Assembly: GCA_963691815.1 (NCBI GenBank)
Contig: OY829651.1
Coordinates: forward strand, 31,321,004 to 31,385,003
From: Echiichthys vipera
Taxonomy: Eukaryota > Chordata > Actinopteri > Perciformes > Trachinidae
Direction of reading: 5' to 3'
DNA length: 64,000 nucleotides
Shown: positions 45,076 to 56,704 of the stretch, piece by piece
Layout: each line of letters starts with the position of its first letter
Position numbering within the stretch: the first letter of the stretch is position 1
The notes under the pieces: model-generated
Seen by the model: the letters and a program-made list of their open reading frames with translations, nothing else
The model's database searches: none
Told to the model about the DNA's origin: nothing
Translations under genes and position numbers: made by a program

Positions 45076-46289
45076 GGCATCGTGGCCGAGAGCCCCCCCC
45101 CTTTGGACCTCTGCAGGCATAACTAATCAAGCACAGGGAATCAAAAGGATCAACGGATGATCACAGGTTAATTCAACTTTTGACAGGTAAGTATTCTTAT
45201 GCCATTAGTTTTTAACTCTTAATTCAACTTCTTTACATGCATGTGACTGTATTCATTGCTTTTTAAACAACTTTTTCTTTTTTACATAAAATCAATCCAT
45301 CACACTGTAGTATCATGAGCTGGTACCGACCCTGTCATCCTCCTACATGTAGCCATGTGGCAGGCTTCTCTTTGACTCTTTAATCTTGTTCATATCATGA
45401 CTTCAAAGAACCAAGGGGGTACAAGACAGGCATCAGAGCAGGACAGAAGCAAAGATCGGCCCTCTGTTCTTCCTTCCCACAGCTCAGTAACCATCTCTTT
45501 TCAGAGCATGCCTCGCAGAGCCACTGATAGGAGTACTGAAGCATGCTAAGTCTGGACTCTCTGAGACTGTCAAGCATGAAACGGGATTATTAGCATTTTG
45601 GCACTGTGTGTACACACTGGCTTTTTGGCCATATCAGCACTGGAGCAGAGAGGTTAACAACTCAGCTAGGGAGACAGACTGAGAGTCAACGAAGCATCCA
45701 CACCTCCCCCATTCACTGAGTCCATCTATCTGTCCACATATCCAACCATCTGCCTATGCATCGCTCCATGTTGCTGCTTCACCTCCTCCATCTGCTTGTT
45801 GTCATCAGCGTGTCGGTATTCTTTCACTAGGCTTGGTATTTCTCAAAATCATGGCTTAGATTGTTGAATTCATCCGTTCATGTTGTGCCTGCATTGGAGA
45901 GAGTATAGAACATAGCGTCAATTATCCTAAAACATTAGATTTATTGCATCTTTTTACATATACAGGGAGGGTTGGCTGACTCCAGGCATCTTACAGTGCT
46001 AAAAGTTCCAGAAGTGTCCATAGTAAAAAAAAAAGAAATGCCAACACACCCCATTTGCTGAGACAACATAACCTGGGTCATCGCTCTGTCATATATACAA
46101 TTATAAGGGATGTACCAATTGTGAAATTCTGGGCCGATACCTTTGTTTTAAATAACAATTTGGCAGACGCTGACACCGTTTTTCTGTTATGGTTTTTTTG
46201 GTATGGGAGGGTAATTTACTTCCCCTTTTTTGTGTTAATGTATTTACATTCATTGATCAATACTTTTCGCACTAGTTACTGTGTCAATG
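45076..46289. other. No gene seen
   Basis: Starts with a C run (45090-45099). At 46105 AAGGGATGTACCAATTGTGA and GGGCCGATACC look like one end of a hAT-type MITE. Otherwise unassigned. Confidence 0.35.
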
Positions 46290-46680
46290 TGATTTGGCAT
46301 GGGGGTGATCAGCCTGTGGCTCTGCTGAGATGTTCTGGAAGCCTAGGTTTCTTTGATAGCTACCTTCAGCTCATCTGTATTGTTGGTCTGGTGTCTCTTA
46401 TCTTCTTCCTGATGATACCCAATAGATCAGTTGCATCAGTTGGTTGGTCAATCAAGCACAGTGATAGCAAACAAGTTACTGGCAAAGGAGCCAAGTCCTG
46501 CTGGAAAAGTAAATCAGCATCTCCATAGAGGTTGTCAGCAAACAGAAGCATGAAGTGTCTCAAATCTCCTGGCAGAAGTCTGCGTTGACAGTGGACTTGA
46601 TAAAAGACAGTGGACCAACACCAGCAGATGACATGGATCCCAAATCACCACTGACTGTGGAAACTTCACAAACATGAAAA
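46290..46680 (-). pseudogene. Tc1-like transposase C-terminal fragment
   Basis: The inverse strand reads ..LLFADNLYGDADLLFQQDLAP (second catalytic Asp), then a degraded SPDLNPIENLW region (TDATDLLGII) and RKKIRDTRP, and finally blocks matching a Tc1 C-terminus. It contains frameshifts near 46480 and 46370. It belongs to a Tc1 family different from those at 5950 and 43707. The N-terminal half is missing. Confidence 0.65.
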
Positions 46681-46924
46681 GTGGGATTTGCAGCAGTTAT
46701 CATCACGGTAAATTGCCGTGAAACTCCCAGGAAGTTTCAGTCAGCTCCGGACAACAGTCCTCAGGTGAGAAAGTCACACCCTAGCTCCTAGGACTGGGTA
46801 AGGTTTTCCCATGTAAATGACAATGCTGTGATCTACTCAAATGCATATCAGGAGTGTGTGTCGCCACTGAAAAGACACACAAGGAAGGAATTGTATAATC
46901 ACATACATAGGTACATTAGACTAC
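46681..46924. other. No gene seen
   Basis: Unassigned sequence between two relics. Confidence 0.4.
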
Positions 46925-47560
46925 GCCTGTGAATGTTCTCATTCGTCCAGGTCATCGTTATCCTCAAAGCAATTTCAGTCAAAAACAACTGGACTGGTTG
47001 TTTGTCTAGGAAGACGTTACACTTCTCATCCAAGAGGCTTCATCAGTTCATGTACGCATCTGACCAGGCTGGGACTGGTCCAACTAACTGGTGTGAGATC
47101 CAGGTATTTAACCTCTCACAAGGCCGATGATGTCACTGAAACCCTTTGTGCTCCAAAAGCCCACGCCCGTCGTTAGAGTGACAGTCGTTGGTGGGCAGTT
47201 GGTTTCAACTTCGTTAGTGCTCTATTGAGTCTGAACGACAGTCGTTGGGGTCACCCGGGGCCATGTGTGAACAGTTGTCCTTTGAGGTTAGATTGTTGAA
47301 TCTCCTGGGAAGGGAGGAAAGGGCAGCATTGTAAATTGGAGATAAGTGGTGTCTCAGACCTCCTCCTCTGTTTAGCGATGGTTTCTCCACTTTTACATAG
47401 ATGGCTTCTTTTACTCCTCTTTAAAACCATCTGTCCTCTCTGTCCAAGATTTGGACATTGCTGTCATCAAAGGAGTGGGCTTTCTCCTTGAGGTGTAAGT
47501 GGACAGCGGAGTCCAGGCCTGAGGAGTTAGCTCTCCTGTGTTGGGCCATGTGTTTATGCA
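46925..47560 (-). mobile_element. Penelope 3' part (end of GIY-YIG domain plus 3' UTR), inverted
   Basis: Reading leftward from 47560, the first about 170 bp encode HKRMAQH.. to the C-terminus of the endonuclease and match 48226-48385 in inverse orientation. Then follow about 460 bp of 3' UTR ending GATGACCTGGACGAATGAG. Other copies of this end occur at 16252 and 37845. Its junction with the opposite-facing piece is at 47560/47561. Confidence 0.85.
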
Positions 47561-48388
47561 GTGGTGGACGACACATGGGATAAGATCAAATCCGAAGAGG
47601 TGCAAACTTTTACTGAACATATCAACTCAGTGGACAGAAACATCAAGTTCACCAGAGGGGAAGTTAAGGACAACAGCTTGCCCTTCTTGGACTGTGACGT
47701 CCATATGGAGAATGACAGGAGCCTCCACATAGGGGTATACAGAAAACCCACTCACACGGATCAATATCTACTTTTTGACTCTCACCATCCTTTGGAACAC
47801 AAGCTTGGCGTTATCAGAACACTGCAGCATAGAGCTGATAACGTACCCACTAGCTCACAGGCTCAAGGGGAAGAACGCAAGCACCTGAGAGGCGCCCTCA
47901 CAACTTGTGGCTACCCCAGCTGGACCTTTGTTAAAAAGGCAGCTGCCTCCAGAAAGAAAACCAAAGTGGTTGAGAAAGAAAAAGATAACAGGAGAAACAG
48001 CATAGTCATCCCATATGTGGCTGGGATATCGGAGAAACTCAGGAGGATTTTCAACAAACACTGCATCCCTGTGTATTTCAAACCCGGTAACACACTCAGA
48101 CAGAGACTAGTATATCCGAAGGACAGAACACCACACCACCACAAAAGCAACCTGGTTTATGCTGTCCAATGCAACGAGGAATGCAAAGATCTTTACATTG
48201 GAGAAACAAAACAACCACTGCATAAACGCATGGCCCAACACAGGAGAGCTAACTCCTCAGGCCTGGACTCCGCTGTCCACTTACACCTCAAGGAGAAAGC
48301 CCACTCCTTTGATGACAGCAATGTCCAAATCTTGGACAGAGAGGACAGATGGTTTGAAAGGGGAGTAAAAGAAGCATTATTCAGTTGA
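47561..48388 (+). pseudogene. Penelope reverse transcriptase C-terminus with GIY-YIG endonuclease, 5'-truncated
   Basis: Penelope-like elements encode a reverse transcriptase fused to a GIY-YIG endonuclease that nicks the target. The open frame begins at (M)VDDTWDKIKSEEVQTF, which is the catalytic YVDD motif with its Tyr lost at the truncation. RT thumb sequence follows (NSLPFLDCDV, IGVYRKPTHTDQYL). The endonuclease lies at about 48140-48380: LVYAVQCNEECKDLYIGET with a Cys pair and the YIG, then HKRMAQH and the C-terminal Glu in ERGVKEALF. There are no stops in 275 codons, but the RT palm and fingers are missing. It ends at a TGA without the 3' UTR, which instead lies in the inverted piece to the left. 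Confidence 0.9.
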
Positions 48389-48984
48389 GCTGAAGCATTA
48401 TTTATTTTTATTATGTGGTTGGAGACTGAAATATACAGCCACACCTTTATACTAAGTGATAAATGTATCGACATTTTGTGTATTTCAGCTGTGCATGGTA
48501 ACTTTGATAGAATGATTAACAATTATTAACGTCCATTAGGATAGGTTCCCTGTTCATTGTTTACTATGAATGATAAGAAAACATGAGACAATAACTAAGT
48601 ATCTGACAGTTTAAAACACTTTACATGTTGGAAAGTATAGAAGTATCTTTATAAACAGCAAAAAATAATTTCTGAGAAAATGATTTTACATATAAAAGAT
48701 ATTCCCATATTTACACCAATGAGGTTATAATAATTATATATTAGTATAACCTCTCTGTTTAAACTTTACACTAAACAGGGTAGAGTCAGCTCTGTTATTT
48801 GGCTGGTTATAAGTGTGTGTGTGTGTGTGTGTGTGTGTTTCACTGAAAACGGCTTCATGACTACAACGTTGGGGGCTGGGAGAGGGGTTATGGTGAGCAA
48901 GCGCCATTTCTTGAAACCATAGAAAGCTTGAAACAAGGGTTTCGTATAACAACACAATATACCCTCTTAGTATCAATGTTAACT
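48389..48984. other. No gene; (GT)n microsatellite
   Basis: AT-rich. About thirteen GT units at 48812-48838. Otherwise unassigned. Confidence 0.5.
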
Positions 48985-49216
48985 ATGGACGCAAAATCCA
49001 AGCAGCGGTCGGTGGAGGGGACAAAGTGTCTTCTTGGAGTAAGGTCTGTGTCAGAGGTACAGGACAAACTACAGGGAGCCTTAGAGAAATCCCTATTTAA
49101 AGAATACAGACACAGTGTGACTTCCAGACCACGGGGATTAAACTCGGCCCGCAGCTTGGCCCGAGGAGACAGTGATAGGCTGCTGCAGAGTTCAAACTAC
49201 ATTGATACTAAACCTG
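48985..49216 (+). CDS. Candidate first coding exon of an unrecognised host gene
   Basis: An ATG at 48985 opens 77 codons starting MDAKSKQRSVEGTKCLLGVR and containing SVSEVQDKLQGALEKSLFKE and SLARGDSDRLLQSSN. It ends at a good donor, CCTG|GTATGT. The composition (charged, no low complexity) and the lack of any transposon motif suggest a real protein segment. A candidate acceptor TTGTTTATAG at 49557-49566 leads to a segment ending at a TGA in the compatible frame after 12 codons. A longer frame from 49588 (KPTEAQQTLSLASELMHRL) is out of phase. The gene may therefore be short, broken or wrongly joined by me. I do not recognise the family. Confidence 0.3.
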
Positions 49217-49683
49217 GTATGTTTCACGTTTCAAATGTTTCGCCTTGTTGCAAACCAACTATACATTTCTTAGCTGTTTGGTTCACCAATTTAATGTTGT
49301 GACTATGTTCCTAACAGCATCCAATAGTAGCAATGCTAGCTCGGGTAATGTAAGCTGGCAAGCTAGAGTGATATTGGTAACAATAGCTATCGTTAGGCTT
49401 CATGCTAACGCTACTTTCTAACACTGCCACTGACTCACTAAACATTAGTAATTACCAAAGTAACTTAACACCTGGCTTCACAAAAAGCTGACACTTTGTA
49501 GAGTGCAACTTAGTGGACAAGTTTCTGGTTTGTGACTGTTCTCTTGTTTATTGTTGTTGTTTATAGAGCTGTCAGCCATCAAAGATATTGAAACCGACTG
49601 AGGCTCAACAAACTCTGAGCCTGGCCTCTGAGTTGATGCACCGACTCCAGCCTCAGTCCACTCCTTGTGAAGCTCCCCCGACT

Positions 49684-50000
49684 TCAATTCAATTCAGTTT
49701 ATTTAAGAAGGGGACAGTGCAAATTAATGAAACACATGATCATACATGGGTTAAAAATGCCAGAATTAGCCAAAATGCTAATTTTCATCTCTAGTCCCCT
49801 GGCATCAATGTAAAAAAAAAAAAAATACATTTAAATGAGATAAAGAGCATCATAAGCAGGACAGAACTCCACAGAACATCAAGGAACAAACAGCAGGTAG
49901 CAAGGTAAAATAACAGGGCGCAAAATACAAAGCACCAGTGAAAAAAACCAATATACCACATTCACAACAAATTATTTAAGTGCTGACATGTACGTATATG
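49684..50000 (-). repeat. Retroposon tail (antisense)
   Basis: AATTCAATTCAGTTTATTTA followed by AAGGGGACAGTGCAAATTAA and GCCAGAATTAGCCAAAATGC, a recalled fish repeat whose inverse complement would end in a TTGAATTGAATT-type tail. It ends in an A run and AT-rich sequence. Limits are approximate. Confidence 0.45.
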
Positions 50001-50470
50001 TATTGATCAGCCATTGTCCTAACTGCTTGACAGTCTTCTCAAGGCTGCAGTCGACCCTGTTGCCTGTGCATCTTTTCCTACCAGACTTTTTCCATCCACT
50101 TAACTCTCCATGAATGTGCTTCCACACAGCACTCTGCCAACAGCCAGTCCTTTCAGCAGTGATCTCCTGTGGCTTCCGTCCTTGTGGAGGCTGTCAATGG
50201 CCCTTTAATGTACGGCAGAAAAACGTGTGTAAGACCATTTCCTGGCAAACTTCGGCATTTATCAATTTGGACGTGAACGGGAGCTACGATCAAATCTCAC
50301 GTCAGGTCTGAGATTGTGTATGCAAATTTGAGCCTGTGTATTTGTGGTGCAGCACAGCAAAATCTGACTGAAAATAATTAACAAACCTCAGCTGTCATTA
50401 AGCAAAAGCAGTCACATATTATGAACAGATCAAAACGGATTCTTAAAACAAATAAAATAAAATAAAAATT

Positions 50471-50625
50471 GTGGTTGGAGCAATTGATTGTGGTGGTATG
50501 GATCTTCTAGGTGACAAAGGTTATCCTCTAACGGAATACCTAATAACCCCGCTACAGAGCAGGAGCGCAGGTTCAGCAGTGCGCACACGGGTCACAGTGG
50601 AGTGCTGCTTCGGGTTGACTGCCTC
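50471..50625 (+). pseudogene. Harbinger transposase fragment
   Basis: The frame reads VVGAIDC, then MDLLGDKGYPLTEYLITPL and ...VRTRVTVECCFGL. This is the second catalytic Asp (LGDxGY) and the Glu (E in VECCFGL, usually IERTFG) of the DDE core. The segment between the first and second Asp is deleted. No C-terminus remains. Confidence 0.75.
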
Positions 50626-50779
50626 CGTTATTCTTTTCCATACAGCTTTTATGGGCCCCTTTTATTCCACTCTTAAGACTGCCAAAAAGCACATCTTTAT
50701 TTTGCTCCATCTCGGATGTCAGGATGCCGATCTCTGTGTCGGAAAAGTTTATTTTCTTCTCAGTGTTTCTTCTCTCCAT
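50590..50779 (-). pseudogene. Harbinger SANT-like protein N-terminal fragment
   Basis: The minus frame reads KKINFSDTEIGILTSEMEQN and KDVLFGSLKSGIKGAHKS, the N-terminal helices of the Myb/SANT-like domain with the usual start KxNFSDTEIxxL. The rest of the gene is missing. It overlaps the transposase fragment at the deletion joint. Confidence 0.7.
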
Positions 50780-51003
50780 GTTTGTCCTCAGTGGGCGAGG
50801 CCTCAGAATCAGGAATATTTAAGGGCGTAACATGTTAATGACGATCGAATTCAGCTGCCGCATTTATCAAGGCCCGCTCATTTGTACACTGAGATTGGTG
50901 AGATACGAATGTTTCATAAATCACACGTGTGTCCTGTCCTACGACCAATTCTGCGCTCAGATCTGCGCCCGTTTACACACAAGATTGATAAATGAGGGCC
51001 AAT

Positions 51004-51707
51004 GGGTTTCTTCTGGACAACTGTCATGTCAGCAGTCTTCCCCATGATAATGTATAAATTGTGATTCACTCAAACCTGAAATTAAATATTCTAATATTTT
51101 GAGACACATTTATTTCCTCTAATAAAAAAATGCTTGAAACATTACATTTCGAGGCTAAAATTAACAATTTTCACTGAACTATAACTATATTCAAATTGTT
51201 TTTAGATTCACCTATATACTGTATGTTTATATAACTGAGTTTTTCTCACCAAACTGTATAATTCCCAAATGTCCACAATTTCTCCCTCTGCCTTGTTGAA
51301 CTGAACCCTGCAGGCTCGTAACTGCTTTCAGAATCCACTCAATGTCAGATCAAGCCAGCAGAAGGTTTGGATTTGAACCACTGAACAATTTTAATCAGAT
51401 TTTTCGAAAAAACAAGTGTATTTATTGTTTATTTGTAGTGTCTTTTTTAAATTTTAAATCCCCTGAACCCCCACACAGGGGTTTTCAGTTAACTAGTTGA
51501 TTCAACCTCTTCTTAGGACTGTGTGGGTGTGTCTACTGTGATTGACTGACATCTTCCTGAATTTTCAGCTGATTGGACTATAAAATAAATACATTTCTTT
51601 GCAGGAGAATCTAGGATTTGAAATCTTCTCTTCACTAAGATTGCTTCCTTTTAATCTGGGGGGTATCACACCTCTGCCACTTCAGTTTATATCCATATCA
51701 GTGATCT
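51004..51707. other. No gene seen
   Basis: AT-rich unassigned sequence. Confidence 0.4.
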
Positions 51708-51775
51708 TTGTTGTTCAGTTGGTAAAGATTGCCTGTTAAACAAAAGACCAGGGTTCAACTCCAGCCTGACCCAGG
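51708..51775 (+). repeat. tRNA-derived SINE-like fragment
   Basis: TTGTTCAGTTGGTAAAG resembles an A box and GGGTTCAACTCCAGCC a B box, with a diverged anticodon arm (TGCCTGTTAAACAAAAG). No acceptor stem pairing is seen, so this is a tRNA-like retroposon head and not a functional tRNA. Confidence 0.6.
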
Positions 51776-53724
51776 CATTTGGATGAGATGCTGAGTGTTG
51801 TTGTAAATATACATTCTTTATGTGTCATCTAGTTTTTCTTAAACAACATTCTTTAATATTTAATATGACCTCAATTCCATGGTCTCATGCTGCCATCTTG
51901 TGCCATTTATGCTTACTGTACTGACTTTCCTCCACCCATTCATCTGTATCTATTCTACTGTAGTGCCCTCTGGCTCTGATTAGTGCACATTGTCAGTTCA
52001 GAGTGTAGCATAATAAATAATGAATGTTGAATAATTTTTAATAATGAATGTGTAATGAATTTTGAGATTCAATTCCCCCATTTTAAGATATTGTATTGTG
52101 TGTGTAGTGTGTATATATCCTATAATATAATGTGCATATCTACATTATCCTATAATATAATGTGCATATCTACATTATTCCCTTGTGTGACATGGGATAT
52201 GTAACTGTGTCACTGTAGTTAAGCACAAGCCATTCCATAAAGACACTTTAGAGAGACTGCATTAAGCCAATTAAAACTTGGCTAGAACACTAGTGATGAT
52301 CCCTTTTTACGGTGCTCTCCAGTGGACTTTCGGCATATTCATGCAGTGTTGTTTCTGACTCTGCCAGAAGTGTTAGCTTACCTTTTATTGGGGGAGTATA
52401 GGGATGACCCCTTTATTTGTGGGGCCTTCCACACCACATCAACTGTATCCTGCAGTTGTTTTAGGATGCTTGCATAGATTCTTGTGTGTATCTATTTGAA
52501 CTATAGAAAATGTTTCTGCCAAAGCTAGAAAGGAAACTGCAGATCGTTTAATTTCTTTAAAGAAGTTTGAAAAAGAGAAGAATTCCCCCTAAAGGCTATC
52601 TGGTATGAACAAAAATGTTCCTGAACAGTAGTTCAGGAGCATTAACCTGTTTTTTCCACGAATCATCTGTAATGCATATGAATACTGACGATAAGGGAAG
52701 AACATCCCAACACAAGTCCAACAGAGCTGTTGCGGGTCAGCGTAGTGTGTCAACCAGCATTATCATAAAAGTACAAGGATTTAGAATTAATAAATGCCTC
52801 ATCTGCTCTTCTGTTTTCATTTCACTGAACTGTTTTATCACTTTGTCTTGTGAAGGCAAGAATGAAGAACAGCCTCACACTCACACTGCAGTCCCATCAT
52901 GTCCTTGCTTCTCCCTGTAACGTTTCTAACTTCACTTATCTGTGTTTTGTCTTAAATGACACCATTTCTTTTCATGAGACCGTTCCTTCTGAAAGGTTTA
53001 TCTTCTCTTTAATCGCCACTGAACATGTAATCTTCCATAGAGCTCCACTGCCCCCTGCAGGTAAATCATCAGACTTCACTGTACTGTGGTACTGAGTCTA
53101 GCTCTCTATATTAACCTTTCTGCTTCAGTATGAGAGAGGAGGGGAGCTGATAATTATCCCAGCATCCTTCTGTGTTTATGAACCTCTTCTCTGTCTGGTT
53201 ATCTACTCCCTCTCGATTTAAATTATGTGCAGTTAAATGTGTTTAATCCAAAGTGCTTCTCTGGCATGTTTGGAAAAGGCTACATTTAACTCAAAGAAAT
53301 GCCTAAATAATAATTCATCAACATGTATTTTAATGGACAGACAGCAGCGAACATAGTTGGCTACACATTTACCTCCTATACAGACAAAAGGAGGTCCATT
53401 TAACAGCAGTGATTCTGTATAAAGTCAGGTCGTATGGAAGTTTGTTAATGCTGGAAGTGCAGTGAAAGAGGACATTCGATTGTGAATGTAATAAATGTTG
53501 AGCTGTCACTAGATTTGAGTTAGCTTATGGGCTTTCCTAACCTGCTATCTGTTTGACTATATTAAAGGCCATAACATATAAGTCATATTCACATTACTAT
53601 AGATATTGTTATAGTTACTGTTGCTTTTGTGGTTGCTTGCATCTCTGGAAGTGTCTTTGTGTCTGTTTTTGTCTATCTCTGTCCATCTGTCTGTCTTTTC
53701 TCTCTTTCTCTCTCCTTTTCTTCC
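51776..53724. other. No gene; short tandem duplication
   Basis: Unassigned AT-rich DNA. TCCTATAATATAATGTGCAT with ATCTACATTA is tandemly duplicated at 52117-52178 (31-32 bp unit). Open frames lack recognisable domains. Confidence 0.45.
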
Positions 53725-53945
53725 TCCCCAACCGGTGCAGACAGATGTCCGTCCTCCATAGAGCTGGGTCTGTCTGACGTTCCTGCCTGTTATAGGGTTT
53801 TCGTTGCCAGCGGAACCTACGGGTGAATTGTTGGGTCTACGTAAATCATAAATATGTCATAGACTGTGGTCTATACCTAGTCTGTAAAGTGTCCTGAGAT
53901 AACTTTTGTTATGATTTGGCACTATGAATAAAATTATATTGAATT
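53725..53945 (+). repeat. Retroposon 3' tail
   Basis: CTCCCCAACCGGTGCAGACA, GTAAAGTGTCCTGAGATAAC, TTTGGCACTATGAATAAAAT and an end in TATTGAATT form a tail I recall from very abundant fish LINE/SINE families. No second copy in the window. Confidence 0.6.
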
Positions 53946-54110
53946 TATTCTGAAATACTGTTTTTTTTTGTTCATAATTTGATAGAATACCAACTGTGTC
54001 TATACCACTGCTGTACTAGCATGTTTTTTTTAAATAACCAAGGCACTTCAACAAAAACCTTTATTTTGTGAAGAAAATGCAGTGACACAAAACTGCTTTT
54101 CTAGCTTTGT
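53946..54110 (+). repeat. Tc1-like terminal fragment
   Basis: TTATTCTGAAATACTG, ATTTGATAGAATAC, CCACTGCTGTACTAGCATG and AAAACCTTTATTTTGTGAAG match the left part of the element at 2785 nearly base for base. No transposase sequence follows. Confidence 0.75.
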
Positions 54111-54997
54111 CTTGTTATAAACAACAACTCCATGGACAGATTTAGCTACTACTTCACATCTGCGAACATGTAGGGTTAGCTTTAGTTTAATATGGCGCTC
54201 TGTCACCATCTGCCCCAACACACCAGCACAACTGATGTGACGCAAATATTATATATATATAGTAAAATTATTCATAAACTTCCAATAAAACCTGCAATAA
54301 AATTAAAACTAGCTGCGGATGGCGAATTGATTTCTAACGATAACACTTTAATAAGGGTTAAAACCCTCACAGGAGGGATATGTGGAAGAAAACATGATTG
54401 AGAAAGTGAAAAACAGGCCGAGGTCACTGTACTGGCGACATAGGCCTGATAAGCACATTCTGGCGCCAAAAAGGTAGGAACTTTTATCCTATCTCGCACA
54501 GTTGTATGCCTGTTGAGGCTCAGCCTCGACTCAGGGTAGTGTTTTTGAGGTGCATTCCAAGTTGAACAGGCTGAGTTAGCTGGGAGGTTTCTGGCTGTCT
54601 TGTCTGTTCCTGCAGGAAAGCTGCTGTAATTCTTTAAAATTGGCTATAATATAACAAAAATTTGAAACATTGGACTGTGTCAGCAGCTGTGATAAAAAAA
54701 TAAGAAAGAAGGAAAAAGGGAAAAGAATAGTGGCCAGAAAAAGTGTGAAATCATGCGTGTGTGGATGACTGGTCATTGTGATTGTGATTTATAGGGGGAG
54801 TGGATGAGTGTTTCAATAAAAACCGGACTGAATTTTTGGTATTGGCTTAAGAGGATATTTCCAAAGAGTTTGGAAATATAATATGGAGGGGTGTGCGCTT
54901 TAGAGTCTGTCTATATAGGTCACACGCACATGCTGACCCGCTAACGCCATGGGCTGATCACCGTGGTACTACAGAGTCAACTAAATCATTTATATAT
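54111..54997. other. No gene seen
   Basis: Unassigned sequence before the retroviral insertion. Confidence 0.4.
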
Positions 54998-55695
54998 TGA
55001 AGAATTAATTATCAATGAGTGAAGTATAGTAATCATGTGTTAGCATCTGTATTAGTAATGATTAATGAAAGTGTGATAATAAGACGCAATAAGTATAATC
55101 ATTTAAGAATGTGATAGTATGTGCATCTGCTATTATTTGACCAGGCTCAAGCTTTTCTGCTTTCTCCAAAAGCGCACAAACTTTCAGTCAGTCAAGGTCA
55201 CAAAGACGATGAACTAGCCAGCTTGCACAAAAGCACCTGGCAAAATAGTTGAGATTAGACCAAGGGAGGATGAGTGCTGTGCTTTTTTACAGATAAAGAA
55301 GACGAGTCATGCAAAACAGATGAAACCCAGAAGGGCGGGGGTTGAAGATGGAGGAACGGCTACTTCTGAAATACACTTATGCACGCACAAGAGGACACAT
55401 AACCACGCCTTTGTAACAAGTTTATATGCTGGAGCAGATAGAATAGAGATCAGGAACTTCTTGACTCTGATCACGGGTACTGTGTTGTACACAGTTACAC
55501 TAGATAGAGAATAGAACATTTCTCCAGACGTCTGTATCATCCGATGTCCCTCCTGCTAATAAATGCCTGCTGGCGCACTAAACTACCAACGACTGTGCTG
55601 ACTCCAGAAAGCCTCCTGTAGAATTTGAATTACGCAATATATACTCTGTGAGGTCCTTCTGATTTGACTAACGTATTGTGTGTAAAATTCCTACA
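54998..55695 (+). repeat. 5' LTR of the endogenous retrovirus
   Basis: Starts TGAAGAATTAATTATCAATG and ends about ATTCCTACA, 8 bp before the primer site. The poly-A signal AATAAA is at 55558-55563. U3 holds one copy of a ~72 bp repeat (ATCATGTGTTAGCAT...AATGAAAGTGTGATAA), against two in the 3' LTR. The 3' boundary is uncertain by about 8 bp. Confidence 0.85.
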
Positions 55696-55703
55696 GAGAA
55701 ACT

Positions 55704-55728
55704 TGGTGACCCCGGACGTGATTCTAAC
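55704..55728 (+). other. Primer-binding site, tRNA-Trp type
   Basis: TGGTGACCCCGGACGTGATT matches the complement of the 3' end of vertebrate tRNA-Trp with one extra G after position 10. A TGG start is required to pair with the CCA tail. This identification is from memory of the tRNA sequence. Confidence 0.7.
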
Positions 55729-56704
55729 AAGGAGGCTCAGGTAAAAGGAGCTGCAGAGGTTGGACCGGTGACCAAGCGGAGTCACTGGGAAACTCCTGGG
55801 GCCGACTGAAGTTCTCCACAAGGGCGCCCACCACTCAGAAAGGTATGCAGTCACCTATTCTTCTTAAGAAGTAAAGACTGTGATTCGGCCTATAATCTAA
55901 ATTGGTGGAGAAAGCCAGTATGTTTCCTAAAGGTAAATTTAGCCGGTGGACTGACGATTTAAAAAAAAAGGCCTGGTAAACTGATTTGGAATCAGTATAA
56001 GAATAAAAGGTAAAGGAGTGTTGGGATCATAAATCCCGACAGGTCCTAGGCGCATAAACGGTGCTCAGTAAGACGTTCAGGGAAGGCAGAAAGGCCGGAG
56101 GCTGTAGAGACCCTCGAATATACATTAGGCATTAAGGACTAAAAGCGCCACAGGGGGATAGCCCCTAGGTGAGCCTAGAAAGCCACCGTAGGTCGGGGAC
56201 CGAAAATGGTTCTGGGAACCAAAGAAAAATTGTAGGTCTGGGACCTAAGGTTCTTGGAACCAAAGTATAAGAAATACTTAAAAGTTGTGTTTATTTGTGG
56301 GATTGTTATGTGGGAGGTTTCGCGGATAATAGAGAACACAAACAGATAAAAGTGTGAGTATGTTTCTGTGATGGTGGATACACCCCTGTCTGGAGCCGCT
56401 GATAGTGAAACACTGTCAGTAGAAGCTTGTTGCAGAAATCACAGAAAAGCCTGACGATTAAACTCACCACTGGTGTTCTCTTATCTGGGGGTACATAAAT
56501 AACACGGCTGTGACACTCGGCTTTTGGTCATTAAAACTGGTGATTAATCGTCTCACTCCGCTCTATCCCGGTAGAGTAGAAGCTTGAGTGAGGGGAGGAT
56601 CACTGGGGACTAGATCCACTGACCGGATAACGAGTGTGTGTGAATAAAGTAAAAATAAAAATAAATAAATACCTGTGAATAGTACTTAAACAGCTGAAAT
56701 AACT
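55729..56704 (+). other. Retroviral leader region
   Basis: About 1 kb without a credible frame lies between the primer site and the first Gag ATG. It contains the repeated phrase TAGGTCGGGGACC / TAGGTCTGGGACC with GGTTCT.GGAACC inverted motifs (56190-56265), able to form hairpins. A packaging or splice role is only a guess. Confidence 0.5.

Larger units (their letters stand above)
50199..51000. mobile_element. Small Harbinger derivative with fragments of both genes
   Basis: Left end GGCCCTTTAATGTACGGC and right end ..TTGATAAATGAGGGCC are inverted, and AAT lies on both sides (50196-50198 and 51001-51003). Inside, a transposase fragment points right and a SANT-domain fragment points left, joined tail to tail. 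This is an 800 bp internal deletion product of a two-gene element, of a family distinct from the 10.6 kb copy. Confidence 0.8.

Noticed and set aside
46055..46528. 157-codon plus-strand frame with hydrophobic segments
   Set aside because: It overlaps a Tc1 transposase relic on the minus strand and has no supporting motif; the hydrophobicity comes from T-rich sequence.
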